In this document: one piece after another, positions 28,327 to 37,744 of the stretch
Numbering within the stretch: the first letter of the stretch is position 1
Layout: every line of letters begins with the position of its first letter
Assembly (NCBI RefSeq): GCF_014645735.1
Contig: NZ_BMMH01000002.1
Location: 806,001 to 870,000, forward strand
Direction: 5' to 3'
Source of the DNA: Nocardia jinanensis
Lineage (GTDB): Bacteria; Actinomycetota; Actinomycetes; Mycobacteriales; Mycobacteriaceae
Length of the DNA: 64,000 bases
Made by a program: the position numbers and the translations under genes
The notes under the pieces: generated by a model
What the model was told of the DNA's origin: nothing
Database searches by the model: none
The model's input: the letters and a program-made list of their open reading frames with translations, nothing else

Positions 28327-28728
28327 TCAGCGCGAGCCCACGGACCGCTTCAGCGCCACGAGCAATTTCGCCCGGTCGCCGGGCGAACCCCTCCACTTCG
28401 CGTCGTCCTCGACCATCTCGGCCAGGGCGCGGAAAACCACGTCCAACAGCCCCGGGAACCGGGCCTGTAGATCCGCGTAACGCAGGCTCATCACCCGGGT
28501 GCGGCCGACGACCGTCGTCCGGGTGATCCCCGCGTCGCGCAGCACCCGGTAGTGATGGGAGAGCGTGGACTTGTGCAGGTCGATGTTCTGGCTGAGATCG
28601 CCGCAGTTCTCCTCCGCGTCGCAAGCCAGGCAGGCCACCAGCTGCAAACGGATCGGATCGGACAGCGCGTGCATCACCGCCGCCAGCTCGAGGTCGGCGG
28701 TATCCGGGTGCGACAACTCGGCGGGCAC
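28327..28728 (-). CDS. ArsR-family winged-helix regulator
   Basis: This 133-residue repressor has the ArsR pattern: helical N-terminus (VMHALSDPIRLQLVACLACDA), a recognition region KSTLSHHYRVLRDAGI and a beta-wing VVGRTRVMSLRY. The Cys residues (CLACDAEENCGDL) may sense metal, thiol or oxidant state but do not match the ArsR metal site exactly. The start is the GTG at 28728 behind AGGAGG. It is divergent from the imine-reductase-like gene; the gap holds a large dyad, so autoregulation and control of that gene are likely. Confidence 0.88.
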   Translation of the reverse strand: MPAELSHPDTADLELAAVMHALSDPIRLQLVACLACDAEENCGDLSQNIDLHKSTLSHHYRVLRDAGITRTTVVGRTRVMSLRYADLQARFPGLLDVVFRALAEMVEDDAKWRGSPGDRAKLLVALKRSVGSR

Positions 28729-28749
28729 GATCGGACCTCCTGTTCACCC

Positions 28750-28798
28750 TTGACAGTTTGATGATCATACAACAATCATTGTTGGATAAGCTTCAAAC
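28750..28798. promoter_or_regulatory. Shared promoter and extended operator dyad (ArsR / imine reductase)
   Basis: A perfect 15-base palindrome, CAACAATCATTGTTG (28770-28784), is centred at 28777. An outer pair, GTTTGA (28756-28761) and TCAAAC (28793-28798), has the same centre. On the plus strand TTGACA (28750-28755) with AATCAT 18 bases on could be a promoter that overlaps the dyad. A bound repressor would block transcription to both sides. Confidence 0.7.
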
Positions 28799-28814
28799 AA
28801 TCAGGAGGCACAGC

Positions 28815-29696
28815 ATGTCCGGTCGATCACATACGCCCGTTACGGTCCTGGGGCTGGGACTCATGGGTTCGGCGATCGCGAAAGCGTTCCTGGCAGCGGG
28901 GCATCCGACGACGGTGTGGAACCGCACGGCGGCGAAGGCCGATGCGCTGGTCGGACTCGGCGCGGAAAACGCGCCCTCGGTGGCCGCGGCGATCGCGGCC
29001 GCTCCCCTGGTCGTCGTCTCGTTGCTCGACGACGCGGCGGTGGAAGCGGCGTTGGATGCCGCGGGCCCGGCGCTGCGCGGACGGGTGCTGGTGAACCTCA
29101 CCTCCTCGAGCCCGGAGCAGTCGAGAATGCGCGCCGAATGGGCCACGCGCCGTGGCGCCGAATACGTGGACGGCGCCGTCATGGCCGTTCCGCAGGGTAT
29201 CGGCACACCGGACGCGCTCCTGCTGTACTCGGGCTCCGAAACCGGTTATCGCACTGCCGAACCGGCCTTGCAGGCGCTCTCCGCGCAGGGAATCCACCTG
29301 GGCGCGGATTACGGGCGGGCCGCCGCGTTCGACGCCGCGCTGGTATCGGTGTTCTGGCTGTCGCTCTTCGGTGTGTCCCTCGGCCTCGCACTCGCCGGGG
29401 CCGAGGGGATCCAGGGCAGCGAACTCGTCCCGTTCACACCCGCTGTGCTCGCGCTGCTGCCCGCGATGATGGCGCAAACCGCCGCACAGGTCGAAGCCGG
29501 CCACTACCCCGCCGACGACACCTCCATCTCGTCGGCCTACGAAGCGTTCACCACCCTCCGTGCGGTGATCGCGCGCCACGGAATAGACACCGGCGTGCTC
29601 GATGCCTCGGGCGATGTCTTCCGACGGGCACTGGAGGCGGGCTACGGGGCCGACGGACTCGCTCGCCTGGTCCCGATACTTGCCGGAGGCCGCTGA
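28815..29696 (+). CDS. NAD(P)-binding imine-reductase/3-hydroxyisobutyrate dehydrogenase-like oxidoreductase
   Basis: This 293-residue enzyme has an N-terminal Rossmann domain (VLGLGLMGSAIAKAFLAAG, then VWNRTAAKA) and a C-terminal all-helical domain. It resembles bacterial imine reductases, which use NADPH to reduce cyclic imines. The candidate catalytic Asp is in AAAFDAALVSVFWLSLFG. AGGAGG sits six bases before the ATG at 28815. It is divergent from the ArsR gene and probably under its control. Substrate unknown; a 3-hydroxyacid reductase is the alternative. Confidence 0.87.
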   Translation: MSGRSHTPVTVLGLGLMGSAIAKAFLAAGHPTTVWNRTAAKADALVGLGAENAPSVAAAIAAAPLVVVSLLDDAAVEAALDAAGPALRGRVLVNLTSSSPEQSRMRAEWATRRGAEYVDGAVMAVPQGIGTPDALLLYSGSETGYRTAEPALQALSAQGIHLGADYGRAAAFDAALVSVFWLSLFGVSLGLALAGAEGIQGSELVPFTPAVLALLPAMMAQTAAQVEAGHYPADDTSISSAYEAFTTLRAVIARHGIDTGVLDASGDVFRRALEAGYGADGLARLVPILAGGR

Positions 29697-29815
29697 CGAA
29701 ACAACCCGGACGAGTCACGAACGCCCTCTTTAAATTCTGCGACAAAGTAATCCTTCAGCCGCGGCCGAATGGGGATCAGAGTTGGCCCGTGAGCTACGCG
29801 GGCGGGGCGGCGGGC

Positions 29816-29859
29816 GATGAGCCGATACGCCGATTCGACTACGGCGTCGACGGCTCATC
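29816..29859 (+). promoter_or_regulatory. Leader hairpin upstream of the second ABC importer operon
   Basis: An outer stem GATGAGCCG/CGGCTCATC (29816-29824 and 29851-29859) encloses an inner stem ACGCCG/CGGCGT (29827-29832 and 29842-29847) around a nine-base loop, with an AT/CGA internal bulge. It ends 30 bases before the start of the substrate-binding protein gene. It does not match a riboswitch class I know. No T-run follows, so it could be a protein-binding or translation-control structure rather than a terminator. Confidence 0.5.
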
Positions 29860-29889
29860 CACCGCACCCGAGAGCAACAGGGGAAAACA

Positions 29890-31689
29890 GTGACGACTGC
29901 TCAAACGTCCCGCGCCGGGCGATACGGTCTCGTGGCGGCCGCCCTGGTCGCGGCCACTACCCTCGTCGCCGGTTGCTCCGGCGGCGCGCCGGTGAACCGG
30001 GCATCCGATACCGGCGACATCACCGCGGGCGGGACCCTGCGGGTGGCTTCGCTGGCCGCCGATATGGATTCGCTGGACCCCCTCACCGGATACGACACGA
30101 ACGCCTGGGCGGTCCAGCGTGCCATCACCCGGCAGCTCGTCACCTTCCCCGGCTCCACCGGCGAGCTCCGCGACGATACCCAGCTGACTCCCGACCTGGC
30201 CGAATCCTGGGATGTGAGTGCCGACGGCACCACCTACACCTTTCATCTGCGGGACGGCATCACCTACTCCGGCGCCGCCACCCGTGAAATCGTCGCCCGG
30301 GATTTCGTCTACGCGATAGAACGCTTCTGCGATCCGAACAAGCAGGTGGCCGCGGTCAACTATTTCCATTCGGTGTTCGTGGGATTCACCGAATACTGCG
30401 ACGAATTCGCGAAGGTGCCACCCGGGGACCTCGCCGCGTCCAAAGCCTTCATCGACAACCACGAGATCTCCGGTATCACCGCGCCGGACGACAAAACCCT
30501 CGTCATCCGCACGCCCGCGAAGACCTACGACTTCCTCGATATCCTCGCGATGAACTTCGTGACACCGCTCCCCGAGGAAGTCGCCTCCCGCTACTACGGT
30601 GACTCGCTCGAGTTCCGGCAGAATTTCGCCTCCTCCGGTCCGTATCGGGTCGGTACCTACCAGCCGGGTCGGCAGTTGGTGCTGAAGAAGGTCGACGGAT
30701 ACAACCACGATCTCGACCCCGCCCGGAAGGCCTACGTCGACGAGATCGCGATCGACTTCACCGCCAACAGCGAAAATGCCGTCGTGCAGAAGGTGCAGGC
30801 CGGGGAGGCCGACCTCACCCTCTACCTGGACGTACCGCCGCGCGCGACACTGCAGCAGTACAGTTCGACGAACAATCCCCACCTGCACACCTCCGACAGC
30901 GGTGCGGCGAACTTCATCGTGCTCAACGCCAAACCGGAGGCGATATCGCCGGGTGCGACCGCCCTGCGTGATCCCAGGGTGCGCCAGGCCCTCGCCTACG
31001 GTGTGAACAAGAAGAATCTCGTTCAGGGCCAGGGTGGGCCGATCGCGGCGAAGCCGAACGGGCAGATCGTCACCTCGACTCTGCTCGGGCACGAACCGTT
31101 CGACCCGTATTCGACGCCGGACGGCGCCGGGGATCCGGACCGAGCGCGGCGGCTGCTGGCCGAAGCCGGATATCCGAACGGCATCACGCTCGACGCGGTG
31201 TATCGATCCACCGCACAGTTCGAGAGTATCGCGGTGACCCTGAAGGAAGACCTTGCCGCGGCCGGGATCACGCTCAACCTCATCTCGCTGCCGGGTACCG
31301 AATATCAGTCGTACCTGCAAGATCCCACCGGCCGTTACGACGTCTCGCTCAGCGGCTCGTTCACCCCGGACTGGCAGGGCAGATCGACGCGGATGCTGCT
31401 GGGCGGCTGGCTGAATTCCGAGGCGGCGCCGTGCGGAAAGGGCAACGTCAACGCGATCTGCTACAGCAACACTCAACTCAACGACCTGGCCCGGCGGGCT
31501 TTCCCGTCCGACGACCCGGGCCCCCTCTGGGCCGCGGCCGACCGGATCGTATCGAGCGATCTGCCGTGGATACCGCTTTTCGAGAAGCGTAAGAATCTAC
31601 TGTCGTCGGATCGCGTCACGAACTGGACCTGGGCGTCGCTGCCCGCGCAGGCCGACTACACCAATATCGCCCTGCGGGACGGGCGATAG
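29890..31689 (+). CDS. Family 5 extracellular solute-binding lipoprotein
   Basis: This receptor has 599 residues. The N-terminus is a lipoprotein signal (LVAAALVAATTLVAGC, lipidated Cys at 29). The body shows the SBP_bac_5 pattern GGTLRVASLAADMDSLDPL, with LADSWDV-like sequence (LAESWDVSADGTTYTFHLRDGI) and DPRVRQALAYGVNKKNL. The start is the GTG at 29890. It heads a four-gene operon with ATPase and two permeases, separated by two bases or overlapping. It is distinct from the binding protein at 2467-4110. Ligand unknown. Confidence 0.94.
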   Translation: MTTAQTSRAGRYGLVAAALVAATTLVAGCSGGAPVNRASDTGDITAGGTLRVASLAADMDSLDPLTGYDTNAWAVQRAITRQLVTFPGSTGELRDDTQLTPDLAESWDVSADGTTYTFHLRDGITYSGAATREIVARDFVYAIERFCDPNKQVAAVNYFHSVFVGFTEYCDEFAKVPPGDLAASKAFIDNHEISGITAPDDKTLVIRTPAKTYDFLDILAMNFVTPLPEEVASRYYGDSLEFRQNFASSGPYRVGTYQPGRQLVLKKVDGYNHDLDPARKAYVDEIAIDFTANSENAVVQKVQAGEADLTLYLDVPPRATLQQYSSTNNPHLHTSDSGAANFIVLNAKPEAISPGATALRDPRVRQALAYGVNKKNLVQGQGGPIAAKPNGQIVTSTLLGHEPFDPYSTPDGAGDPDRARRLLAEAGYPNGITLDAVYRSTAQFESIAVTLKEDLAAAGITLNLISLPGTEYQSYLQDPTGRYDVSLSGSFTPDWQGRSTRMLLGGWLNSEAAPCGKGNVNAICYSNTQLNDLARRAFPSDDPGPLWAAADRIVSSDLPWIPLFEKRKNLLSSDRVTNWTWASLPAQADYTNIALRDGR

Positions 31690-31691
31690 CG

Positions 31692-33338
31692 GTGGCCGTC
31701 CTGACAGTCGAGAACCTGGCCGTCTCCTTTTCGCAGCGAGGAGAACAGGCCGAAGCGGTACGCGGGGTGTCGTTCTCGGTCGAGCCGGGCCGGACGCTGG
31801 GGATCGTCGGCGAATCGGGCTCCGGTAAGAGCGTCTCGCTGCTCGCCGCCACCGGTCTGCTCGGACCGGATGCCCTGGTCCGGGGGCGAGCCGTGCACCA
31901 GGGTATCGACCTGATCGCTGCCGATCGCGCTTATCTGCGGTCGATCCGCGGGAAGGAGATCGGGTTCGTCTTCCAGGATCCGCAGAGCAATCTGCACCCC
32001 CTGATACCCATCGGACGACAGATCGGCGAAGCGATCACCGCGCACGGCCGCGTCCAGCGAGCGCAGCTTCGGGCCCGCGTCCTCGAACTCCTGGACGAAG
32101 TCGAGATTCCCCGGGCCGCGGACCGTATCGATGATCATCCGGTCCACCTGTCGGGCGGTATGCGCCAGCGGGTGATGATCGCGATCGCCATCGCGTGCAA
32201 CCCGGGTCTGGTCATCGCCGACGAACCGACGACCGCCCTGGACGTGACTGTGCAGGCTTCGATCCTGTCGCTACTCGAGCGTCTGCGACGAGATCACGGC
32301 ACCGCCCTCGTCTTCGTCAGCCACGATCTCGCGGTGGTGTCGGATATCGCCGACGATGTGCTCGTCATGCGGGACGGCGCGATCGTCGAAGCAGATTCCG
32401 CGCGTTCGGTCTACACCGCACCGAAGTCCGCCTACACCCGCTCACTTCTCGCCGCGCACCGCACCCTCGGGCGCCCGTCCGCCGAACGATCGAACCAGGA
32501 GCGGTCCGCGCTGTTGCGCGTCACCGGAGTCACGAAGTCCTTTCGCACACGTGCGGCACCGCTACTCGGCGGAGTTTTCCGTCGCAGCGCATCACTGGGC
32601 ATCGCACCGGTCCTGAACGGTATCGACTTCGAAATCGGCGCCGGGGAGATAGTCGGGCTGGTGGGCGAATCGGGCTCCGGTAAATCCACCATCGGCCGGA
32701 TCGTCGCGGGGCTCGACAGACCCGATGCCGGAACGGTATCGCTGGGCGCGAAGACCTATATCACGCCCGGCTCCGGCCGGGCCGAGCTCGATGCCGAGGT
32801 GCGCCGTTCGGTCCAGGTGGTGTTCCAGGACCCCTACGGCAGCCTCAACCCGCGCCGGCGGATCAGCGAGATACTGGCTGCGCCCTATCGACTCGCCGGT
32901 CACCCGCGCGAGCAGTCCCGGCACGAAGCCGAGGCGCTGATCACGCGGGTGGGCCTGCCCGCGGACTTCCTGCACCGATATCCGGGGCAGCTGTCGGGCG
33001 GGCAACGGCAGCGTGTCGCTATAGCCAGAGCGGTCGCGCTCGGGCCCGCGTTGGTGGTCGCGGACGAGCCTGCCTCCGCCCTCGATGTCACCACCCAGGA
33101 CCATATCCTCGCGCTGCTACGGAATCTGCGGGACGAGTCGGGCACCTCGCTGCTGTTCATATCCCACGATCTCGGTGTGGTCGCGGCGATATGCGATCGG
33201 GTGCTGGTCCTGCGGGAGGGTGTGATCGTGGAGCAGGGCCCCACCGGCACGGTCTTCGCCGCACCGCGACACGACTACACACGCCTGCTGCTCGAATCGG
33301 TACCCGGCCGCCGGCGCCGGGAGGCCGTCGATGTCTGA
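31692..33338 (+). CDS. Fused double ABC ATPase of the second peptide-type importer
   Basis: One 548-residue protein carries both ATPase domains, the DppD-like half at residues 1-270 and the DppF-like half from about 275. Each has Walker A (GESGSGKS) and Q-loop ([10 protein letters not shown] and [12 protein letters not shown]), plus signatures LSGGMRQRV and LSGGQRQRV and Walker B followed by DEPT or DEPA. The GTG start at 31692 is two bases after the binding-protein gene. It supplies ATP hydrolysis for the two downstream permeases. Confidence 0.95.
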   Translation: MAVLTVENLAVSFSQRGEQAEAVRGVSFSVEPGRTLGIVGESGSGKSVSLLAATGLLGPDALVRGRAVHQGIDLIAADRAYLRSIRGKEIGFVFQDPQSNLHPLIPIGRQIGEAITAHGRVQRAQLRARVLELLDEVEIPRAADRIDDHPVHLSGGMRQRVMIAIAIACNPGLVIADEPTTALDVTVQASILSLLERLRRDHGTALVFVSHDLAVVSDIADDVLVMRDGAIVEADSARSVYTAPKSAYTRSLLAAHRTLGRPSAERSNQERSALLRVTGVTKSFRTRAAPLLGGVFRRSASLGIAPVLNGIDFEIGAGEIVGLVGESGSGKSTIGRIVAGLDRPDAGTVSLGAKTYITPGSGRAELDAEVRRSVQVVFQDPYGSLNPRRRISEILAAPYRLAGHPREQSRHEAEALITRVGLPADFLHRYPGQLSGGQRQRVAIARAVALGPALVVADEPASALDVTTQDHILALLRNLRDESGTSLLFISHDLGVVAAICDRVLVLREGVIVEQGPTGTVFAAPRHDYTRLLLESVPGRRRREAVDV

Positions 33339-34269
33339 AGTGTTTCCCGACCGAGCGGGGACGGCGCCCGCCGGCCGGCCGACCCGGGATGCCCTGCTCC
33401 GCACACTGTCAGGTGAACCCGCCGTCCGGTTCGGCGGCGCCCTGATAGCGCTGGTGGTCCTCACCGCAGTGCTGGCGCCCCTCGTGGCTGTCCTCGTCGG
33501 GCACGGCCCGACCGCACAGTTCCGCGCCGAAGGACTGGACGAGGCCGGTATCCCGATCGGCCCCTCCACCACGTTCTGGCTCGGCGCCGACGGCGAAGGA
33601 CGCGATGTGCTGGTTCGCACGCTGTACGGCGCGCAGGCTTCGCTTTTCGTCGGGATTCCCGCGACGACGCTGTCGATGATCGTCGGTACCGCTGTCGGGC
33701 TCGTCGCGGGATTCGCGGGCGGCACTATCGACCGGATCGTCGGTCAGATCGTCAACGTGGTGCTGTCCTTCCCGTTCGTCGTCACCGCGCTGAGCCTGCT
33801 CGTATTGAATCGAGACGCGTCCGGCCGGCCGGTGGTGAGTCCCGTCATCGTCGTCGTCCTGATCATCTCCGCGTTCTCGTGGACCTATTTCGCGCGGCTG
33901 GTGCGCGGGATGACACTGACACTGCGGTCCAGTCCGTTCGTGGACGCGGCGGTCACCGCGGGCGCCACACGCGGTTACATCGTGTTCAAGGAGATCCTGC
34001 CCAACGTGTTCCCCGTCATCGCGGTCTATTGGGCGGTGCAGCTTCCCGTCAACATCATCGCCGAGGCCACCCTGTCCTTCCTCGGGGTCGGGGTGGCGGC
34101 ACCGACGCCGAGCTGGGGCAATATGATCGCCGACGCGCAGCGGACCTCGCTGTACCAGGTCCAGCCCTGGTTCCTGCTGGGGCCCGCGATCGCTCTGCTC
34201 GTCACCGTGCTCGGCTGCAACGCTTTCGCCGACGGATTGCGTAATATCCTCGATCCGAAGCGGCGGTGA
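33331..34269 (+). CDS. ABC transporter permease, DppC/OppC type
   Basis: This permease has 312 residues. After a short cytoplasmic tail and one helix it carries FWLGADGEGRDVLVRTLYGA, the DppC hallmark, then five further helices and the cytoplasmic EAA loop (VTAGATRGYIVFKEILPNVFPVI, residues around 205-230). It overlaps the ATPase gene by eight bases and the next permease gene by four, so it is translationally coupled to both. Confidence 0.93.
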   Translation: MSEVFPDRAGTAPAGRPTRDALLRTLSGEPAVRFGGALIALVVLTAVLAPLVAVLVGHGPTAQFRAEGLDEAGIPIGPSTTFWLGADGEGRDVLVRTLYGAQASLFVGIPATTLSMIVGTAVGLVAGFAGGTIDRIVGQIVNVVLSFPFVVTALSLLVLNRDASGRPVVSPVIVVVLIISAFSWTYFARLVRGMTLTLRSSPFVDAAVTAGATRGYIVFKEILPNVFPVIAVYWAVQLPVNIIAEATLSFLGVGVAAPTPSWGNMIADAQRTSLYQVQPWFLLGPAIALLVTVLGCNAFADGLRNILDPKRR

Positions 34270-35261
34270 GCATGATCCGCAATATCGGGGCGGCCACCGC
34301 GCGTGCCGCCACCACCCTGATCCTCGTCCTCGTCGCGGCGTTCTTCATCACCCGCGTGGCCTACCGCGATCCGGCGAACATGCTCGCGCCGCGCAACGCG
34401 ACCCAGGAGAGTGTCGACGCCGTCTCCCGTGCGCTCCGCCTCGACGAGCCCTGGTATGTCCAACTGGGGAATTACCTGTATCGCGGACCCGATATCCAAG
34501 GCGCGCCCATGGGCCTCGCGCAGTGGCCGCCGGGGCTCGGGTACTCGTTCCGTCGCCAGACCCCGGTCACCGAGCTGATCCTGTCCAAGGTGCCCGTCAC
34601 CGTGTCACTCGCGCTCGGCGCGCTGGTGATCTGGACGAGTCTCTCCATAGTGTTCGGGGTCGCGGCGGCTCGCCGCCCTGGTACGGCAGCAGACCGCGGG
34701 ATCTCCACCGCCGCCTATATCGCCCTGTCGCTGCCGACGTTCCTGACCGGAATGCTGCTGTCCTACTTCCTGTTCTTCAAGCTGTCCACCTATGGGCTGT
34801 ACTGGTTCCCCAGCAGTGGTTACGTTCCGTTCGCCGACAACCCTTTCGAGTGGGCCCGGCATCTTCTGCTGCCGTGGCTCACCCTTGCCATCGCCGAAAT
34901 CGGGCTGTTCCAACGTGTCGTACGAGGTTCGATGCTGGAAACGCTGGGTGCCGACTACATCCGCACGGCCCGGGCGAAGGGAGTGTCCGAGAACGCGGTG
35001 TACTACCGCCACGCACTGAAGTCGGCGTTGAATCCGGTGATCACGCTCGGCGGGCTCGAACTCGCGGTGATCATGGGAGGCGCGATCGTCACCGAAACGA
35101 TCTTCGGGCTCGACGGAGTGGGCCGCCTAACGATCAATTCCGCCCTGGAAGGCGATTTCCCGGTGGTCATCGGCACCACGATCTTCGCGGCCGCGGTATT
35201 CGTCCTGTGCAACCTCGTGGTCGATATCGTCACCGAGCTCCGCGATCCGGCCGCGCGCTGA
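34266..35261 (+). CDS. ABC transporter permease, DppB/OppB type
   Basis: This permease has 331 residues and a GTG start overlapping the previous stop (GTGA). The first helix (AATTLILVLVAAFFITRVAY) is followed by YRDPANMLAPRNATQES, a periplasmic loop, and helices ending in the DppB motif ETIFGLDGVGRLTINSAL. It completes the importer with the binding protein, fused ATPase and DppC-type permease. It is the last gene of the operon. A minus-strand remnant follows after 28 bases. Confidence 0.93.
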   Translation: MSMIRNIGAATARAATTLILVLVAAFFITRVAYRDPANMLAPRNATQESVDAVSRALRLDEPWYVQLGNYLYRGPDIQGAPMGLAQWPPGLGYSFRRQTPVTELILSKVPVTVSLALGALVIWTSLSIVFGVAAARRPGTAADRGISTAAYIALSLPTFLTGMLLSYFLFFKLSTYGLYWFPSSGYVPFADNPFEWARHLLLPWLTLAIAEIGLFQRVVRGSMLETLGADYIRTARAKGVSENAVYYRHALKSALNPVITLGGLELAVIMGGAIVTETIFGLDGVGRLTINSALEGDFPVVIGTTIFAAAVFVLCNLVVDIVTELRDPAAR

Positions 35262-35289
35262 GACAACGTCGCAGCCGGGAGCTCCGGTG

Positions 35290-35982
35290 TCATGCTTTGA
35301 CGATCATCTCCAGTCCGCCGCGGAAAGGCAGGGTCCGGGTGAGCAGGCCGTTGGCCGGATCATCGATGTATTCGAATGCGTCGCGATAGATATCCGGCCG
35401 ATACTCGGTGTTGTCGATGAGGAGCACACCACCGCGGCGGAGCTTCGGTGTGATCAGCTCCAGGGCCGACCGTGCCACGGCCGGTCAGATATCGATGAGC
35501 GCGAGGTCGACCGGCGCCTCCAGATCGCGCAGGGTGGTACGGAGGTCGCCTTCGCGAAGGTCGATACAGGATGCGAGTCCGGCGGCACGGAAATTCTCCC
35601 GGGCCGCCGCGATCTTGGCGGGTTCCTGTTCGGTGGCGATCACCGTGCCGGTACCGCCGTCCGCCTCGGCGACCAGCCGGACCGCTTGGGCGAGGTAGAG
35701 CGTCGACACACCGTAGGAGGTTCCGACCTCGACGATCCGGCGAGCGCGCAGGGCCAGGCACAGCCGGTGGCACAGCATCGCCTTGCCGTGTTCGAGTGCC
35801 ACGAGCTTATCGGCCAGGAAGGTATCCGCCGCGGTGTCGAGGTCGGTGAGGTCCGCGGCGTCGCCCCGTTCCGCCCGGTCGGCGAAATACGTGGTGATCG
35901 CCGAAATCTGGTCGGCGCTGCGGTGCTGCAATTCGGCTACCGGCCGGTCGAGGCCGGGACTCTGCAGCGGACTGGCGATCAT
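35290..35982 (-). pseudogene. Class I O-methyltransferase broken by an internal TGA
   Basis: The frame from the ATG at 35982 reads a SAM methyltransferase: DKLVALEHGKAMLCHRLCL, the SAM motif RRIVEVGTSYGVSTLYLA and VIATEQEPAKIAAARENF. At 35485-35487 (VDLALIDI-stop) a TGA interrupts it, and the same frame resumes at once with PAVARSALELITPKLRRGG to the natural end. In relatives this position is Trp (DIW), so TGG to TGA by one change is likely. There is no frameshift. The product would be a 165-residue fragment without the C-terminus. Confidence 0.88.
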
Positions 35983-36136
35983 CGCGAAATCCTCTCGTGC
36001 GGGGAAGTTCCCGCAGTCGTCAGAAGTGGTCGAGGCTTCCCGAGCGACGGCACGCGGGACACTCGTTCGCTGCCGTACCGGATCGCTGCCGGCCGATCCC
36101 GCACCGAATGCGGTGGCATGCCGCCGGACGGGCGGT

Positions 36137-36571
36137 TCAGATACTCGCGACAGCGGTGAGGGCGCGTGGGGTCACCGTGATCAGAATTCGCTCACGGACA
36201 GGATGCCGTTCGGTAGCACGGGGTGCGACGGTGCGATCGATGTATTTGTCCCGGATGCGTTCGGTCCAGGCCCTGTCCGCGTCGACACTGAGGCCGGCAT
36301 CGCCGATGACACGCACTTGACGGTTCGGCCGTTCTCCGTCGGCACGCAGCTCGTGCTCCACATCCACGACGAGCCCGACGCGCGGTTCGGCCCGGATCCG
36401 TGCGAGGTGAGGCCGGCCGCTGTAGCTGGTGAGGTGAAACGCGCCACCGGTCCAGAGGAACCAGATCGGCGTGATATGCGGATAGCCGTCCGCGTCGATT
36501 GTCGCCAGCCGAGCGATGACGGCGGAGTCCAGCAACTCGGCGATTTCGGTGTCCCGTAGTGATCGCACCAT
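36137..36571 (-). CDS. Pyridoxamine 5-phosphate oxidase-like (split-barrel flavin/F420) protein
   Basis: This 144-residue protein has the FMN/F420-binding split-barrel fold: AVIARLATIDADGYPHITPIWFLW at the N-terminus, then FHLTSYSGRPHLARIRAEPRVGLVVDVE. Actinobacterial members often use F420 and reduce small molecules. The ATG at 36571 is chosen from the conserved MVRSLRDTEIAELL opening; the frame is open about 90 codons further. It diverges from the first dioxygenase gene of the sulfur operon, but nothing links it functionally. Confidence 0.85.
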   Translation of the reverse strand: MVRSLRDTEIAELLDSAVIARLATIDADGYPHITPIWFLWTGGAFHLTSYSGRPHLARIRAEPRVGLVVDVEHELRADGERPNRQVRVIGDAGLSVDADRAWTERIRDKYIDRTVAPRATERHPVRERILITVTPRALTAVASI

Positions 36572-36804
36572 GAGGTCATAGTGCCCCAGCCAGCGCGGTA
36601 CCCGGCTGGTTCGCATCCGTCCAGCAGCGCCGAAGAGCCGGGAATACGTAGTGATTCGAACGCATTCCGTCGCTGTGACGGCGATCCCATCACGCTGAAT
36701 CAAACCCGTGGAATCGGTATCGCACCCGCTTACAGTCGGTGCGTCAGTTCGCCGCCGGTACACCGTGGCGCCGATCGACTCGCTACCGAGGAGTACCGAT
36801 TCCG

Positions 36805-37743
36805 ATGACCGCCGCCGTTGACGCCGGAGTGCATATCGAACCACTGTCCGGATGGACGGGCGCCCTGATCAGCGGGGTGAATCTGTCCGCGCCGCTGGCC
36901 GGCAACGAGATCGAGGCGATCCGCCGGGCGTTGCTGCAGTGGAAAGTGGTGTTCTTCCGGGGGCAGACGCTCGATCACGCCCAGCAGATCGCGTTCGGTG
37001 AGCAGTTCGGTGAGGTCACACCCGGTCATCCGTACGAGGGCGATACCGCGCCCGCGGGTTTCCCCGAGATCCACACCGTCTCACCCGCCGCCTACGACCA
37101 GCGTTACGGTGCCGGCTATCGGAAGAAGCAGGGCGCCAACGGTCCGGGCTGGCACGCGGATGTCACACCGCTGATCAATCCGCCGTCGCATTCGATCCTG
37201 CGGGCCGAGGTGGTTCCGCCGTTCGGTGGCGATACCCAGTTCTCCAATGTCGCCGCCGCCTACCAGGGCCTGTCCGCACCGCTGCGCGCGCTGATCGATG
37301 GTCTGCGCGCCGAACACCGCTTCGGTGCGAATTTCGCCGCCGAACGCAGCTCGGAGAAAATCGGCGAACACGTGCGCACCAATCCGCTGGCCTCGATCCA
37401 TCCGGTGGTGCGCGTCCACCCCGAGAGCGGTGAGCGGGTGCTCTACGTGAATCCGTCGTTCACTCGCCAGATCGTCGACCTCTCCCCACGGGAGAGCCGT
37501 CATCTGCTCGATCTGCTGTTCGAGGAACTGGCACGCCCGGAATACACGGTCCGGTTCAAATGGGAGCCGGGCAGTGTCGCGTTCTGGGACAACCGGGCTG
37601 TGCTGCATCTGGCGCCCCGCGATGTCGAGCATCTCGGGCACGACCGTGTACTGCACCGCATCACCCTTGCCGGTGATGTGCCGGTGGGCGTGGACGGGCG
37701 CGAATCGGAGTCGATCTCCGGTGCGCGCTTCGGAGCGGCCTGA
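36805..37743 (+). CDS. TauD/TfdA-family Fe(II)/2-oxoglutarate dioxygenase (first of two)
   Basis: This 312-residue enzyme is expected to release sulfite or sulfate from a sulfonate or sulfate ester. The iron ligands HxD are in GWHADVTPL, the distal His in NRAVLHLAPRDV, and the 2-oxoglutarate Arg follows in LHRITLAGD. Its opening VHIEPLSGWTGALISGVNLS is nearly repeated in the second dioxygenase of this operon. The ATG at 36805 has GAGGAG 11 bases before it. The permease gene starts one base after its stop. Confidence 0.93.
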   Translation: MTAAVDAGVHIEPLSGWTGALISGVNLSAPLAGNEIEAIRRALLQWKVVFFRGQTLDHAQQIAFGEQFGEVTPGHPYEGDTAPAGFPEIHTVSPAAYDQRYGAGYRKKQGANGPGWHADVTPLINPPSHSILRAEVVPPFGGDTQFSNVAAAYQGLSAPLRALIDGLRAEHRFGANFAAERSSEKIGEHVRTNPLASIHPVVRVHPESGERVLYVNPSFTRQIVDLSPRESRHLLDLLFEELARPEYTVRFKWEPGSVAFWDNRAVLHLAPRDVEHLGHDRVLHRITLAGDVPVGVDGRESESISGARFGAA

Positions 37744-37744
37744 G

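Noticed and set aside
26654..28480. A plus-strand open frame of about 600 codons over the AraC and P450 genes
   Set aside because: It is antisense to two well-supported genes, and its translation is Arg/His/Gly-rich with no family likeness. It follows from high GC at third positions of the minus-strand genes.
29839..31476. A minus-strand open frame of about 545 codons over the ABC binding protein
   Set aside because: It is the antisense of a clear SBP_bac_5 lipoprotein gene with an operon context.
35485..35487. TGA in the O-methyltransferase as a selenocysteine codon
   Set aside because: Relatives have Trp there, not Cys, and no selenocysteine insertion hairpin is evident next to it. A nonsense change or sequencing error is simpler.
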